From: Candidatus Poribacteria bacterium
GTDB lineage: Bacteria; Poribacteria; WGA-4E; PCPOR2b
NCBI GenBank assembly: GCA_022822005.1
Contig: JAJECO010000009.1
Span: 1 to 64,000, forward strand
Direction: 5' to 3'
Length of the DNA stretch: 64,000 bases
The notes under the pieces are model-generated. The model saw nothing but the letters and a program-made list of their open reading frames with translations, did not search any database and was not told the DNA's origin. Made by a program: the position numbers and the translations under genes. This document shows, piece after piece, positions 47,488-56,945 of this stretch (positions are counted from its first letter, which is position 1; each line of letters begins with the position of its first letter).

Positions 47488-48594
47488 CTATTGCAATTTC
47501 TGATGCCGATTTCTCAATTCAACAATTCTTTTCAAATCTTCCTCTAATTCCCGGTTAATATCAGAATTTTCTATGGCATCATCAACCCACTTAACCCCAG
47601 CCTTGACAAGTTGAGTAACTGACTGGATATATTGACGGGTACTAGGAGCATCAAGGCTCTGTTGAAAGTTGGGAATCCGTTCACAAACTGAAACCGTGTG
47701 CATAATTTGATACTGCTTTTCCTCTCGCCTGTAATCACGATTAAATAAATATGTCGGTCCGGAGGTGATTTCCCAGCCAAACTGATGTAATGCCGTATGA
47801 ATAATGTATTTGGGAAGGGCAATACAGAAAAAGTTTGCGAAATCCTCACCCGCTAGTCTACCCGCTTGATCATGTCCATACCGATTGAAAAAAGCAGATT
47901 GAAAGTCCCTATTCATGCTGATGTTGTCATTGACTCGTTTTTGAAGTTGTTCAATCGCAGTTTGATTGGTATCATCTTGATCAACATGAGAGGTAAGAAA
48001 TAGCGTGAATTGTTTACATTCGAGATTGTTGATTGAAAATCGCGATTCTGTTTGCCACTCTAAAATTTGAATAATTGACTTCAAAAGCGGCGCCATTACC
48101 CCCTTTTTTGGGGGAAACATGACACCGCATACATCAAGATTGATAATATCGAATGGGAAAGCTTTACGTAAACGACAATGTGCATCTTTATTTATTAATT
48201 TTTTGCGAACCTGAGATGGGTAATAGTTTCCATCACCCCGTGTTTTTCCCTCTGTGTCCTCGTCGTCCTCGAAAAGGACAATCTTTTCAAATTCGCCCGG
48301 AAATCCTTGTGCCGTAAGGCCTATCAAATCAGCTATTCTTGCAAAATTCCCAGGATCTCTCTCACAAAAGTAAACGCCCTCTAGGTATCCCGTTTCTTTT
48401 GATCTTTCAAGAATTCCTTCGTGTTCGAACATAAATACATCAATTGCCTCTACCGCACAGAAAGTAAAATAGCGTAATGGAATACGTTTCGATCGATTTT
48501 TAATCGCCCGTTTCTGTTTTTTAGCTGCCTCCAACCACCCGTACCTTCTGACGTAATGTTTGAGCAGGTCCTTTTCAAAGTTGATGTTACTCAT
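47488..48594 (-). CDS. unknown protein of the Dnd island, possible Rossmann fold
   Basis: A 368-residue protein I do not recognise. The N-terminal part is basic (KKQKRAIKNRSKR). The segment EGVYFCERDPGNFARIADLIG followed by FPFDIINLDVCGVMFPP has the spacing of a methyltransferase-like fold: an acidic residue ending one strand, and an N-L-D-x-x-G loop ending another. No SAM-binding GxGxG is evident, so this is a guess. It is the last gene of the island, 22 bases after the GHKL gene, with GGGAG as a ribosome site. Lower GC than the preceding SDR genes is visible by eye. Confidence 0.7.
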   Translation of the reverse strand: MSNINFEKDLLKHYVRRYGWLEAAKKQKRAIKNRSKRIPLRYFTFCAVEAIDVFMFEHEGILERSKETGYLEGVYFCERDPGNFARIADLIGLTAQGFPGEFEKIVLFEDDEDTEGKTRGDGNYYPSQVRKKLINKDAHCRLRKAFPFDIINLDVCGVMFPPKKGVMAPLLKSIIQILEWQTESRFSINNLECKQFTLFLTSHVDQDDTNQTAIEQLQKRVNDNISMNRDFQSAFFNRYGHDQAGRLAGEDFANFFCIALPKYIIHTALHQFGWEITSGPTYLFNRDYRREEKQYQIMHTVSVCERIPNFQQSLDAPSTRQYIQSVTQLVKAGVKWVDDAIENSDINRELEEDLKRIVELRNRHQKLQ

Positions 48595-48616
48595 TTATAC
48601 TAGCTCCCATACAGGC

Positions 48617-50203
48617 TTATAACAAACCTAATTCTACAAACTCTGATAGCAGTTGGTAGAATTTTTCTCTACGTTGTTCCTCTGGAACTTCCATGGAAAT
48701 TTCAAACGCATGCGCGATAAGTTGTATGAGTTCGCGCTTCCTTTTAGACTTAGGTAGAAATCCACTTTGATTATTTTTGAATATCATGTTTCTATCCGCG
48801 TCAATTGTCACCGGGAAAGACTTTTCATCTGTTAAAGTCAGTAAATAATTGTCACCCAATTCTTGGTGGATCAAAGATTCGAGTTTTTTTTCTTTTTTAT
48901 TTATCCTATCTTCACGCATTCCCTGAGACCGTTCTCTTTGCCCCCGGTCTGCTTCGGGAAAAATCCTATCTTTGAGTAAATTATGGATAATTTCTTTAAG
49001 TTCCACAAAGTGAGGATGTATCTCATTAAAACTGTCCCTGTCTATATTTAATGCAGATTCCAATCCTACTTCAACATAGATTTCACCGGATAACCAGTTG
49101 AAACGCGGAGCCGGAACTCTCGGATATTTAAAGAGAGTTGGATCGTAAGTGCCAATAGCGATGTTTCGTATTCTCACTAGCAGCCCCCGTAGCTCCATCG
49201 GTTCGACAGCCCGACTATTTTGCAAGTAAATATAGCCAGATAGTTTCAAGGTTCGTCCATAAACTTCCGCATTTTCGTTGATAGAGAATAACTTCCCTGT
49301 TGTTTGTTCTTCCTTCGGTAATTGAGGAGAAGCAAGTGGATATTGATTCGGCTTGCGTAACGATAAACCGTCAACGACTACCTCAAATTGATACGCACTT
49401 AATAATTCTTGCAGGTCAATTAGCTGTTTTTTGAGTTCAGGTTTTACCTCAATTTTGCCCCAATCAAAGGGCCCTGCGTCGTCATAGGGAATTGGACATG
49501 CTACAGCTAATTCCCAAATCATCTGCCAATAATCACTGAGGACTTTCACAGACCGGGCGTGATGAATCTTTTTCAAAAATTCTGAAAATTTTGAGGGCAA
49601 TAAATCTTCACCTGACGTTTCTCGAAACTTCCTAACAAAGGCCTCACGCATTTCCGAGGCAACCACGTAAGTACCTGCCTTATTCGGTTCATATTCAATT
49701 GCTTCGACCATAAATTCTCCAACATCAATTCGCTGCTCGGGGATTTGATCCGGAGAGATATTGCGTACTTTTTCGTCGAGAAAATCTACTAAGCGCACCC
49801 TGGCACTGAAAGCTGTTTGAGTCTCTTTATGATGCGATATAACGTCGAACTCGTGACAAATCTGAGCAACTCCCAACATACCGATTCCTAAGTACCCAAT
49901 TATTGGTCTGCCTTGATTTGTCAAATCATTAGCATTCTCCTCAAGCCTGACCCGTTTAGCACTATCACCAATCTCTTGAGTCATTATCCTTTGAAACTCT
50001 TCCTGTATCATACCATTTCCATTGTCATAGCATGTAATGATATCAAAACTCGGCCAATTTGTATTAATCGCAACACGAGTTGCGTCGGCATCAAAGGCAT
50101 TACTGACCAATTCTTTTATCGCTCCACCGGGGCTGCGATATATGCCAGCACTAATGTGCCCCAATATTTTTGAACTGACTTCAACATTCTGCCATTCACT
50201 CAT
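48617..50203 (-). CDS. GHKL (HSP90/MORC-like) ATPase
   Basis: A 528-residue protein with an N-terminal GHKL ATP-binding domain: N-box AIKELVSNAFDADATRV (about residues 28-44), G1 box DNGNGM (60-65) and G2 box GYLGIGMLG (103-111). The remaining 300 residues contain no recognised nuclease motif. They include DRDSFNEIHPHFVELKEII, which resembles the C-part of MORC/HSP90-like proteins in defence systems. The ATP-driven clamp could act on DNA. GAGG, six bases before the ATG at 50203, sets the start; an ATG 12 bases earlier overlaps the site. Confidence 0.85.
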   Translation of the reverse strand: MSEWQNVEVSSKILGHISAGIYRSPGGAIKELVSNAFDADATRVAINTNWPSFDIITCYDNGNGMIQEEFQRIMTQEIGDSAKRVRLEENANDLTNQGRPIIGYLGIGMLGVAQICHEFDVISHHKETQTAFSARVRLVDFLDEKVRNISPDQIPEQRIDVGEFMVEAIEYEPNKAGTYVVASEMREAFVRKFRETSGEDLLPSKFSEFLKKIHHARSVKVLSDYWQMIWELAVACPIPYDDAGPFDWGKIEVKPELKKQLIDLQELLSAYQFEVVVDGLSLRKPNQYPLASPQLPKEEQTTGKLFSINENAEVYGRTLKLSGYIYLQNSRAVEPMELRGLLVRIRNIAIGTYDPTLFKYPRVPAPRFNWLSGEIYVEVGLESALNIDRDSFNEIHPHFVELKEIIHNLLKDRIFPEADRGQRERSQGMREDRINKKEKKLESLIHQELGDNYLLTLTDEKSFPVTIDADRNMIFKNNQSGFLPKSKRKRELIQLIAHAFEISMEVPEEQRREKFYQLLSEFVELGLL

Positions 50204-50396
50204 AGAGCACCTCATCTGTTTCTAGGGGTCAGATCTTAAGTCAGATCTCTTTCAGCGCAATCATTTCCGCAAATCTATTCAACATTAGGATTCAATCCTT
50301 TATAACGTCCCACAAACCAAGGTCTTTGCAACGTTCTAAAAACTACACACAACTACATCTCCGTTGGTAGTAAACCCATATGAAACCAATTTTTCT

Positions 50397-51416
50397 TTAC
50401 CTTCCCCACTCCCTCTCAAATTGATTTGTAGAAGGTTGAGCGTCAACCCCTAATTCTTGTTTCAATGCAAGCGCAAGTTCTACACCATGTCCTCCACGAC
50501 AATTATCTGTAATTACCTTCTTCGCACCAGTATAGTACACATATTCAAGAGTTTCTTTATAGTCTGCGTGATCAGAAAGTGCAACACAAAAGGATTTCTC
50601 TGAATACTCTAGTACTGGATCGTCTAGACGGCTCATGTATGCACTCAAGGTAATCAGAGTCGCGCTGCCCGTGTCTGTTGGACGCAAATCTCTGGTATCA
50701 TAAAGTCGAATATACCGTCCCTCATCGCGAGCAACTCTCGCCTCTTGGGTCCCCGTGTTAAGAACCTTTGTTAGGCTATAACCATGTTGTCTATACACTT
50801 CTAATTCAGCAAATAGCCGCGGCCCCGCAATGAATGGATCTTTAATTGCATCATCTAAACAAGAAATCGCACGTTGCAAAGTTCCGCGATGAGCTAAAAT
50901 CATAACTGGACCAGACTTAATCCGTTCTACAACCAATTCTATAAACTGGTTATTTGCTTCTTCTTGAGTGAATTTTCGTACTGAATTGGGTGATCCATAA
51001 GTACTATCTAACACGAGTTCTTCAACCTCTATAACTTCCTCAAGTGGCCAAGCAAAATCGCCTGAGTATCCACATCGAACTCCATCAGGTAGTGTTACTT
51101 CAACTTGAACGGATCCGAGCATGTGTCCATTATCTAATAACCGTATCTGGCAGTTTTCCCGAGAAACTGTCTGATCCAATTGAATTGCTTCTAGGTTTCC
51201 ACGATAGGGGATATCTGCGTCGAGTTCAACCGTCAAGAGATCAAGAGTTGGCTGAGTCATAAGAATATGCTGGAACCCTTTGCTATCATTGAAACCAGCC
51301 CTGTGATCTTCATGAACGTGAGTCTGCACTCGAATTGGATAACCGTAAACAAAACCATCACAGGTTACGACATTGTCGAGTGTAACCGCTCCCGAACCTG
51401 ATACATCAATCCTCAT
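50397..51416 (-). CDS. metallo-beta-lactamase-fold hydrolase, beta-CASP-like nuclease candidate
   Basis: A 339-residue metallo-hydrolase. The zinc motif HVHEDH is at residues 33-38, NGHMLGSVQ gives the next His, YSGDFAW the Asp, and ALSDHADYKE near the C-terminus resembles the beta-CASP signature of SNM1/RNase J/CPSF-73 nucleases. LVLDSTYGSPN is also typical of that group. So it is a probable DNA or RNA nuclease, perhaps an effector for the phosphorothioation system. It follows the ParB-like gene by five bases. The 180 bases downstream (before the GHKL gene) show no gene. Confidence 0.85.
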   Translation of the reverse strand: MRIDVSGSGAVTLDNVVTCDGFVYGYPIRVQTHVHEDHRAGFNDSKGFQHILMTQPTLDLLTVELDADIPYRGNLEAIQLDQTVSRENCQIRLLDNGHMLGSVQVEVTLPDGVRCGYSGDFAWPLEEVIEVEELVLDSTYGSPNSVRKFTQEEANNQFIELVVERIKSGPVMILAHRGTLQRAISCLDDAIKDPFIAGPRLFAELEVYRQHGYSLTKVLNTGTQEARVARDEGRYIRLYDTRDLRPTDTGSATLITLSAYMSRLDDPVLEYSEKSFCVALSDHADYKETLEYVYYTGAKKVITDNCRGGHGVELALALKQELGVDAQPSTNQFEREWGR

Positions 51417-51421
51417 ACAGC

Positions 51422-52132
51422 TTAATCCCTATTGTCTAACTCTCGCGTTAGATATTCTGTTATTGATTTCTCAAACCCGCTTGGAAGAGACACAATTGCG
51501 GCATGGAACCTGTCATCACCGACCAAAAGAAAGTATACATCTCCAAGCTTGCATCCCAAACTGGGAGTTTCAGGAACGCATTGTTCTAGGGTTGATTGCA
51601 GAAGATTATTACGCGCTAGTTGTGAAATTTGCTGGAGTTTTTCAGTTAATTTTTCTGACTGCAATTCACCGATAATTAAGTGTCGTTTCTCAACAATTGG
51701 TCGTTGATTCAAGACTGTTTGTATGCAATCTTCAATGGGATTTTCTGAACGCAGCCGGATTTGAACAACCTGTATAATTTCAGATTTACGAAACTGGTTC
51801 TCCAGTGCTGCCTTTGCTAAAACGCTTTGTTCTTGAGCACATTTGAGTCGGGCAATGGTAGCGGCAGCAGTAAACGATACGGTGGCTGGATCAAAACCCC
51901 ACCCAACGAGTTGTTGTACTTGAGGGGGTAGAGAAAGAAGACGGGTAAAATGCCCTATTATAGTTGAATCCTCAAGGTGAAGCCTACCGGCAATATCCGT
52001 TCTTTTCTCCCCGGCGTCTAAGGCTCTTTGCATCAATTGTGCTACCTCTACTGGCAAAAGAGAACGTACCGATTTATGCGTACCTACAGAAAGAATAAGT
52101 TGGCGTACTTCGTATGACGACAAGCCTCTCAT
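51422..52132 (-). CDS. ParB-like helix-turn-helix protein (second of coupled pair)
   Basis: A 236-residue protein. Residues about 20-80 contain MQRALDAGEKRTDIAGRLH and DSTIIGHFTRLLSLPPQVQ, which fits the central helix-turn-helix of ParB/KorB proteins, but there is no N-terminal ParB nuclease/CTPase domain. Its start overlaps the stop of the upstream ParB-domain gene by four bases. The two could be one split ParB-type protein or two subunits. DNA binding is inferred. Confidence 0.72.
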   Translation of the reverse strand: MRGLSSYEVRQLILSVGTHKSVRSLLPVEVAQLMQRALDAGEKRTDIAGRLHLEDSTIIGHFTRLLSLPPQVQQLVGWGFDPATVSFTAAATIARLKCAQEQSVLAKAALENQFRKSEIIQVVQIRLRSENPIEDCIQTVLNQRPIVEKRHLIIGELQSEKLTEKLQQISQLARNNLLQSTLEQCVPETPSLGCKLGDVYFLLVGDDRFHAAIVSLPSGFEKSITEYLTRELDNRD

Positions 52133-52962
52133 TCTATATCTCCATTAGTATTGTATCCGTTGCGTGACAGTCCATTTTCAATCAACTGAGCGGCTGCCTC
52201 ATCTATGGAAATTCCTTCCGTCCTCGCAAAGCGTCCTAATGATGCGTGAATTTGTTGTCCAAGAGTAACAACAATTTGCGTGACTTTTCCACCACCTTTT
52301 GCTTGCTCTATAATTGCCTCCACGGATACAGTGGGATCATCTTCTCTTGCCTGTTGTATTGTCTTTTGCTGTGCTCCACTCATTGTTGACATTTCTTTGG
52401 CAAGTGTTATAGCTTCTTGTGGATCTGGCTGGCCTTCAGTGGAAGCTGCATCCTGAGCACGAAGAGCAGCCTTTACCTCAACACCTTGTGCGTCAACAAG
52501 CTCCTTGAGCTCGGGAATTAACCGATCATATTTGACATATTCTCTTACTTTTTCATAAGGAAGCCCGGTTTCTGTTGCGACTGCCCTCATTGACGCATAT
52601 TGCTTATAAAGGTATGTGCATACAATGATTAAATCTGTCCGATTTAAGTCACGGCGTACAAGGTTTTCAGTTACAGATAACACTTTGGCTTCGATTTCAT
52701 TTATATGTTCATTCAGCACACCGGCTGTGATCGTTTTCCTGCCAAGTTCTTGATGTGCTAGAAAACGTCTCTGACCCAGTATAATCTCAAATTTTCCAGG
52801 AATTTGTGCTGGCGCGACAAGAATAGGCTCCAAAAGCCCTACTTTGTCAATGCTGTCTGCTAGTTCATTAATATCTCTGTTAGCATCTCTTAAGCGAACT
52901 TGACCTTGACCAATCACTAAGTCGTCCAAAGGAATATCTCTAAATTCTGCAATCTTTGCCAT
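52129..52962 (-). CDS. ParB N-terminal-domain protein of the Dnd island
   Basis: A 277-residue protein. The N-terminal ParB/Spo0J domain is seen in IPLDDLVIGQGQVRLRDA, LADSIDKVGLLEPILVAP and IILGQRRFLAHQELG (ParB box-like GQRR). After it comes a helix-turn-helix candidate, YASMRAVATETGLPYEKVREY. The usual GERRxRA is modified. A textbook AGGAGGTG stands six bases before the ATG. This family also includes DndB-like regulators, but the DGQHR motif of DndB is missing. It probably binds DNA sites or recognises phosphorothioate DNA; both are guesses. Confidence 0.82.
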   Translation of the reverse strand: MAKIAEFRDIPLDDLVIGQGQVRLRDANRDINELADSIDKVGLLEPILVAPAQIPGKFEIILGQRRFLAHQELGRKTITAGVLNEHINEIEAKVLSVTENLVRRDLNRTDLIIVCTYLYKQYASMRAVATETGLPYEKVREYVKYDRLIPELKELVDAQGVEVKAALRAQDAASTEGQPDPQEAITLAKEMSTMSGAQQKTIQQAREDDPTVSVEAIIEQAKGGGKVTQIVVTLGQQIHASLGRFARTEGISIDEAAAQLIENGLSRNGYNTNGDIE

Positions 52963-53005
52963 CTAAAACACCTCCTGTTTTTCTTATATGGGGAATCACA
53001 ATGAC

Positions 53006-54376
53006 TCATGATAGTTTAGGGCTGTCAAGTATTTGCTCTAACGATTCTCTGCTCAATCTTGGGGTATCTACGCTATCAGCTCCTTCAATGTAGTTCTCAA
53101 ACAACTCTTGCTTTTTCTTAATGATATTGGAAATACGTTCCTCAATTGTATCTAAAATTATAAAACGAATAACGTGAAGCGGATCCTCTCTCCCGAATCG
53201 ATGAGCTCGCTGGACAGCCTGATTTTCGACAGCAGGATTCCACCATCGATCAAAAAGCACCACAGTAGACGCTTCCTGTATATTGAGGCCAATCCCTCCA
53301 GCTCGAAGTGACATCAAGAGACAACGGGGGCCAGGCTCCTGACGAAATCGGTCTAAAATTTTTTCCCTTTCTGGTTGACTAAGGCCCCCGTGAAAGATTT
53401 CATGAGGTAGGTCTTTTATCTGGAGTGCCAACCATTTTAAGGTATCAACATACTGTGAGAACACGATGATTTTATTTTCTTCCGCAACTTGGACTTCTAG
53501 AATATTCAGAAGTACATCAAGTTTTGCGGATTCCCCGGACTCCGCATCGTAATTACACAATTGTTTCAATTTGGTAATTATTGCAAAGAGATTTGCTGGA
53601 GAAAAGTTTTGTGGGCTAGAATCACAGCTTTCCCACCGACTTTTCCACGCTTGGAAATAAGCCTCTTGTTGCTTTCCTCGTAATTCAATGGAGATTTCTT
53701 GGTCAATTATTGGTGGAAGGTCTTTGAGTACATCACGTTTACAACGGCGTAGAAAATGGGGACGCATACGGGAATGAATCTCAGTTCGGGAAAGACCTTG
53801 ATGCAGGAGTCCAAGCTTTACGAATCTGAATATTGAAATCAAATCGCTGCGTCTATTCTCCACGGGGGTGCCTGTAAGTGCCCACGAGCGATTACGGTTT
53901 AAGATTCGACAAGCCAACGAAGACTTGGAGTGCAGATTTTTTATTCTTTGTGCTTCGTCAAGCACAACCACATCAAAAAAGATATCGTTTATAGACCTCA
54001 TGATGTCCACCCGAATTTCTTCGTAGGAGGCAACAAGGACGCTAATAGGTAGTAAATAGTAAGCCTGGCGATTCGCCGCATTACCATGGACCCTTTGAAC
54101 AGAAAGGCTAGGGGCCCATCGCCTTAATTCTGCTTCCCAATTCAACTTTAGTGAGGAAGGAACAACAACCAAGGCTCTAGTCAGTTGAGACTTACGCCAA
54201 AGAATCTCAAGTGATACAGCAACCTGGACCGTTTTCCCAAGTCCCATTTCATCAGCCAGCAATACAGCATTACTTTCTACCAGAAATCGTATCCCCTCCC
54301 ACTGATATGGGCGTAACTGATAAGGTAACTTTAAGCTATTTATTAACTGAGTTTCGAGGGCAATATGCTCGCTCAT
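53006..54376 (-). CDS. SNF2-family helicase/translocase
   Basis: A 456-residue SF2 ATPase with all motifs: I DEMGLGKT, II DEAQ, III TGTPVEN, V SLRAGGIGLNIQEAS and VI QAVQRAHRFGR. It is little more than the two RecA-like halves, so it lacks the extra nuclease or methyltransferase domains of some defence helicases. It probably moves along DNA to find or process unmodified DNA. The start is uncertain: ATG at 54376 or TTG at 54388. It is the first gene after dndE, with 150 bases between. Confidence 0.92.
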   Translation of the reverse strand: MSEHIALETQLINSLKLPYQLRPYQWEGIRFLVESNAVLLADEMGLGKTVQVAVSLEILWRKSQLTRALVVVPSSLKLNWEAELRRWAPSLSVQRVHGNAANRQAYYLLPISVLVASYEEIRVDIMRSINDIFFDVVVLDEAQRIKNLHSKSSLACRILNRNRSWALTGTPVENRRSDLISIFRFVKLGLLHQGLSRTEIHSRMRPHFLRRCKRDVLKDLPPIIDQEISIELRGKQQEAYFQAWKSRWESCDSSPQNFSPANLFAIITKLKQLCNYDAESGESAKLDVLLNILEVQVAEENKIIVFSQYVDTLKWLALQIKDLPHEIFHGGLSQPEREKILDRFRQEPGPRCLLMSLRAGGIGLNIQEASTVVLFDRWWNPAVENQAVQRAHRFGREDPLHVIRFIILDTIEERISNIIKKKQELFENYIEGADSVDTPRLSRESLEQILDSPKLS

Positions 54377-54525
54377 ATACAATTTCAAGAATTTCTCAAG
54401 CCTTATGAAATAACCGAGGCGATCGCCTTTTAGAATATAGAAATTAAAAGCAAAATGTCGATGGCAAATTCTATTGCTTAATTGTTCTATCTCATCTGAG
54501 TTGTGTCTTGATGATGAAAGTCTTT

Positions 54526-54891
54526 TTATTTTGGCAACAACTCTACCAAATCGCTCACTCCCCTCACCCGTGCGTAAAGTAACTCAACACCACGATTCAG
54601 ATGAGCACGAAACTGCTCAACAAGACTCTCGTCGTCTAACGGTAATCCATCTGCTGCACAACGCTCCTTGAGCAGGGCGACAATTAATGGGTCCCACTCC
54701 CCCATCAGGGTGTAGCGGTTAAATTCCGAGCCATCTTTGAGATAGTTCTCCGGTTTGGGGATACCGGGGTCCAACAGTGAAAGTGATAATCCCAATCGAC
54801 AAAGAGCGTTGGGTAACAAACCCGTTCGTCCTTTCAAGATGCTCAGTTTGTGTGTCGAATCTTCGGATACCTGAATTCGATTCAGTTTCAT
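54526..54891 (-). CDS. dndE: DNA sulfur modification protein DndE
   Basis: A 121-residue protein of the expected length (about 110-130). It starts RIQVSEDSTHKLSILKGRTG, followed by PNALCRLGLSLSLLDPGIP and FNRYTLMGEWDPLIVALL, the recognised DndE pattern. DndE is a compact ribbon-helix-helix-like protein that binds nicked DNA in the phosphorothioation complex. It follows dndD after 35 bases. The C-terminal HLNRGVELLYARV motif is also conserved in the family. Confidence 0.93.
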   Translation of the reverse strand: MKLNRIQVSEDSTHKLSILKGRTGLLPNALCRLGLSLSLLDPGIPKPENYLKDGSEFNRYTLMGEWDPLIVALLKERCAADGLPLDDESLVEQFRAHLNRGVELLYARVRGVSDLVELLPK

Positions 54892-54926
54892 TGCATATCA
54901 CGATTTCATCGCTGTTTAATCTGAAA

Positions 54927-56945
54927 TTACTCCTTTGATTTTTTTATTCGCCAGAAGTAGCGTTCTTCTGCATTAGTGCTTCCTTTATCTTGGTCGTAAA
55001 CCAAATGATACGGGTGTGAAACGTGTGGACTTAACATCTCACAATTCTGCTTATCAAGTTCTGTATCTGTTGACAACACCACCATCTGGTGACTGGCGTA
55101 TGGAAAATAATTCTCAATCAGGTGCCGCCGATGGTCACTGTCCAAGCGTCCAAGTGGTGTGTCAATAATCATTGGCAGCGGGCGCCCCGATGTTTTCGCC
55201 AATCCCCAAAGCATTGAGATAGCGTAAATCTGTTTTTCACCTGCGGACAACTCTGCCTTAGGAATTAAGCGGTCCTGCCGGTCATATAGAGTGACAGCAA
55301 AGCTCCGCGAGTCAATCTCAATTCGCTTCACTAAGCCCTGTTTACGACACAGTTGATTGAAGCAATCCACAACGGCATCCTTTAACGCTTCGACTTTCGC
55401 ATGTGTTAGTTGCTCCGAATATATTTCCAATACCGATTGGACACCCGTCACCAACTGCGTGCGTTGACGATCAGCTTCTCTATTCTGCTGTCGTTCATTT
55501 AACTTTCCCAACTCCCGTTCAACCTCATCGCGATGATACCGTAGCGATTGGATATTTACTTCCTCGTCTCTCACTTGTTTCTGCAATCCGCCGAGTCGTT
55601 GGTACAGATTCGATAACTCTTGCATTAACGGTTTTAATATCTCGTCGGATGGTATCCGTTCCAGAGCAGTTTCGACCTCTTGTAACTGACGGTTGCTCTC
55701 CTCAAACTGTTGATTCAGTTTATGAAACCTCTCTGGAATCTCAAAGAGACACGAATTAATCCAATCCAGCAACTGTTGAGATTCAAACGTGGAAAGATGG
55801 TGAACTTGGTGAAAATCTTCAAGTGCTTCTAATGGCTGAAGCTGTTCACTAAGTAGATTTGATATCCACTCAATGATAGAATTGCGTACATCTGGTGATA
55901 ACTGTTTATCGTCTTCCAAATTCGCCAGTAATGGCTGCAGGACACTTTGTGAAAGGTTCCATTTCTCAATCTCCGATTCCTTAATCAATCTGTTTTGCAA
56001 CTGTTTGCATAGCGAAGGAACTAGTGCAAACGGGAGCAGTTCATTGCACCCCTCCTGAATCTGAGTTTCTAACATTGCGATTTTTTCTTTTAATACCGCT
56101 TGTTGTATTTTCAATTCCTCCCGCCGTCGAGCGTAATTACCGCCCTCTTTTGTGATCTGTTCCTCTTGGAAGGTAATCTGTGTTGCGATCTCGTCAACTT
56201 GCACATCCAGAACTGCTTTTTTCTCCTCCACACAACTCAATTTTGTTTCAAGATCTTGCAGCTTTTTTTTAGCAGAATCAATGTCTTGGGAGAGTTGATT
56301 GGAGTCAGTATCCTTCTTTAACCTATGCAGATAAATCTTTAGGTCAGAATGTAAACGTTCAACAAGGTCAACACCGAGTAGGGATTTAATCGAATCGGCA
56401 AGGAAGGCGTGGCTAGAGGTCTCTTCAGCTAACCCTTGAATCTTTTCACCATCGAAAAAGAAAAGTTGAGAGAGGCCAATGGGAATTAACTCATTCAGAA
56501 AATCCTGCCAATACTCGGCTTCAAGATCAGAAAGCGGTTCATTGTTCTTGTGGATAATGAGGGACTCCGTGGTTAGTTCTTTGGGGGTTTGATGGGTTTT
56601 CCATTGTCGCTTAACACGATAGCGATCTTTTTTTCCGCTATGAACATGCTCAAATTCAAGCACAACGAAGGCCTCTTTGGGTTGAAGTAAAGTCGCTTGG
56701 CTGTGGTGAATCGTTGAAGCAAGGTATTCATGGTATGCGCTCTGACTAACACGGTTACCTAATGAGCGGGCACCGTACAGACAGAGACGTACCGCTTCGA
56801 GTATAGTTGTCTTTCCTGCTCCATTCTTACCACCGATCAGGATAATGGGACGACGTTTTCTGTATTTAACGCGAGGTGTCAAAGCGAATGTCTGCTCACC
56901 ACAAAAGAGTCCAAAATTTTTGAGTGTGAGTCGGTGGAAGATCAT
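54927..56945 (-). CDS. dndD: DNA sulfur modification ATPase DndD
   Basis: A 672-residue SMC/Rad50-like ATPase. It has Walker A GGKNGAGKTT at residues 38-47, QLFFFDGEKIQGLAEE near residue 180, a long coiled coil (about 220-500), and the ABC signature LSAGEKQIYAISMLWGLA followed by Walker B MIIDTPLGRLDS. This matches DndD, whose ATPase drives the structural work of sulfur insertion into the DNA backbone. Its ATG overlaps the dndC stop by four bases. Confidence 0.96.
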   Translation of the reverse strand: MIFHRLTLKNFGLFCGEQTFALTPRVKYRKRRPIILIGGKNGAGKTTILEAVRLCLYGARSLGNRVSQSAYHEYLASTIHHSQATLLQPKEAFVVLEFEHVHSGKKDRYRVKRQWKTHQTPKELTTESLIIHKNNEPLSDLEAEYWQDFLNELIPIGLSQLFFFDGEKIQGLAEETSSHAFLADSIKSLLGVDLVERLHSDLKIYLHRLKKDTDSNQLSQDIDSAKKKLQDLETKLSCVEEKKAVLDVQVDEIATQITFQEEQITKEGGNYARRREELKIQQAVLKEKIAMLETQIQEGCNELLPFALVPSLCKQLQNRLIKESEIEKWNLSQSVLQPLLANLEDDKQLSPDVRNSIIEWISNLLSEQLQPLEALEDFHQVHHLSTFESQQLLDWINSCLFEIPERFHKLNQQFEESNRQLQEVETALERIPSDEILKPLMQELSNLYQRLGGLQKQVRDEEVNIQSLRYHRDEVERELGKLNERQQNREADRQRTQLVTGVQSVLEIYSEQLTHAKVEALKDAVVDCFNQLCRKQGLVKRIEIDSRSFAVTLYDRQDRLIPKAELSAGEKQIYAISMLWGLAKTSGRPLPMIIDTPLGRLDSDHRRHLIENYFPYASHQMVVLSTDTELDKQNCEMLSPHVSHPYHLVYDQDKGSTNAEERYFWRIKKSKE

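Noticed and set aside
52129-52962. Calling the ParB-like gene dndB
   Set aside because: DndB carries a DGQHR motif and is larger (about 360 residues). This protein has a ParB box-like GQRR and 277 residues.
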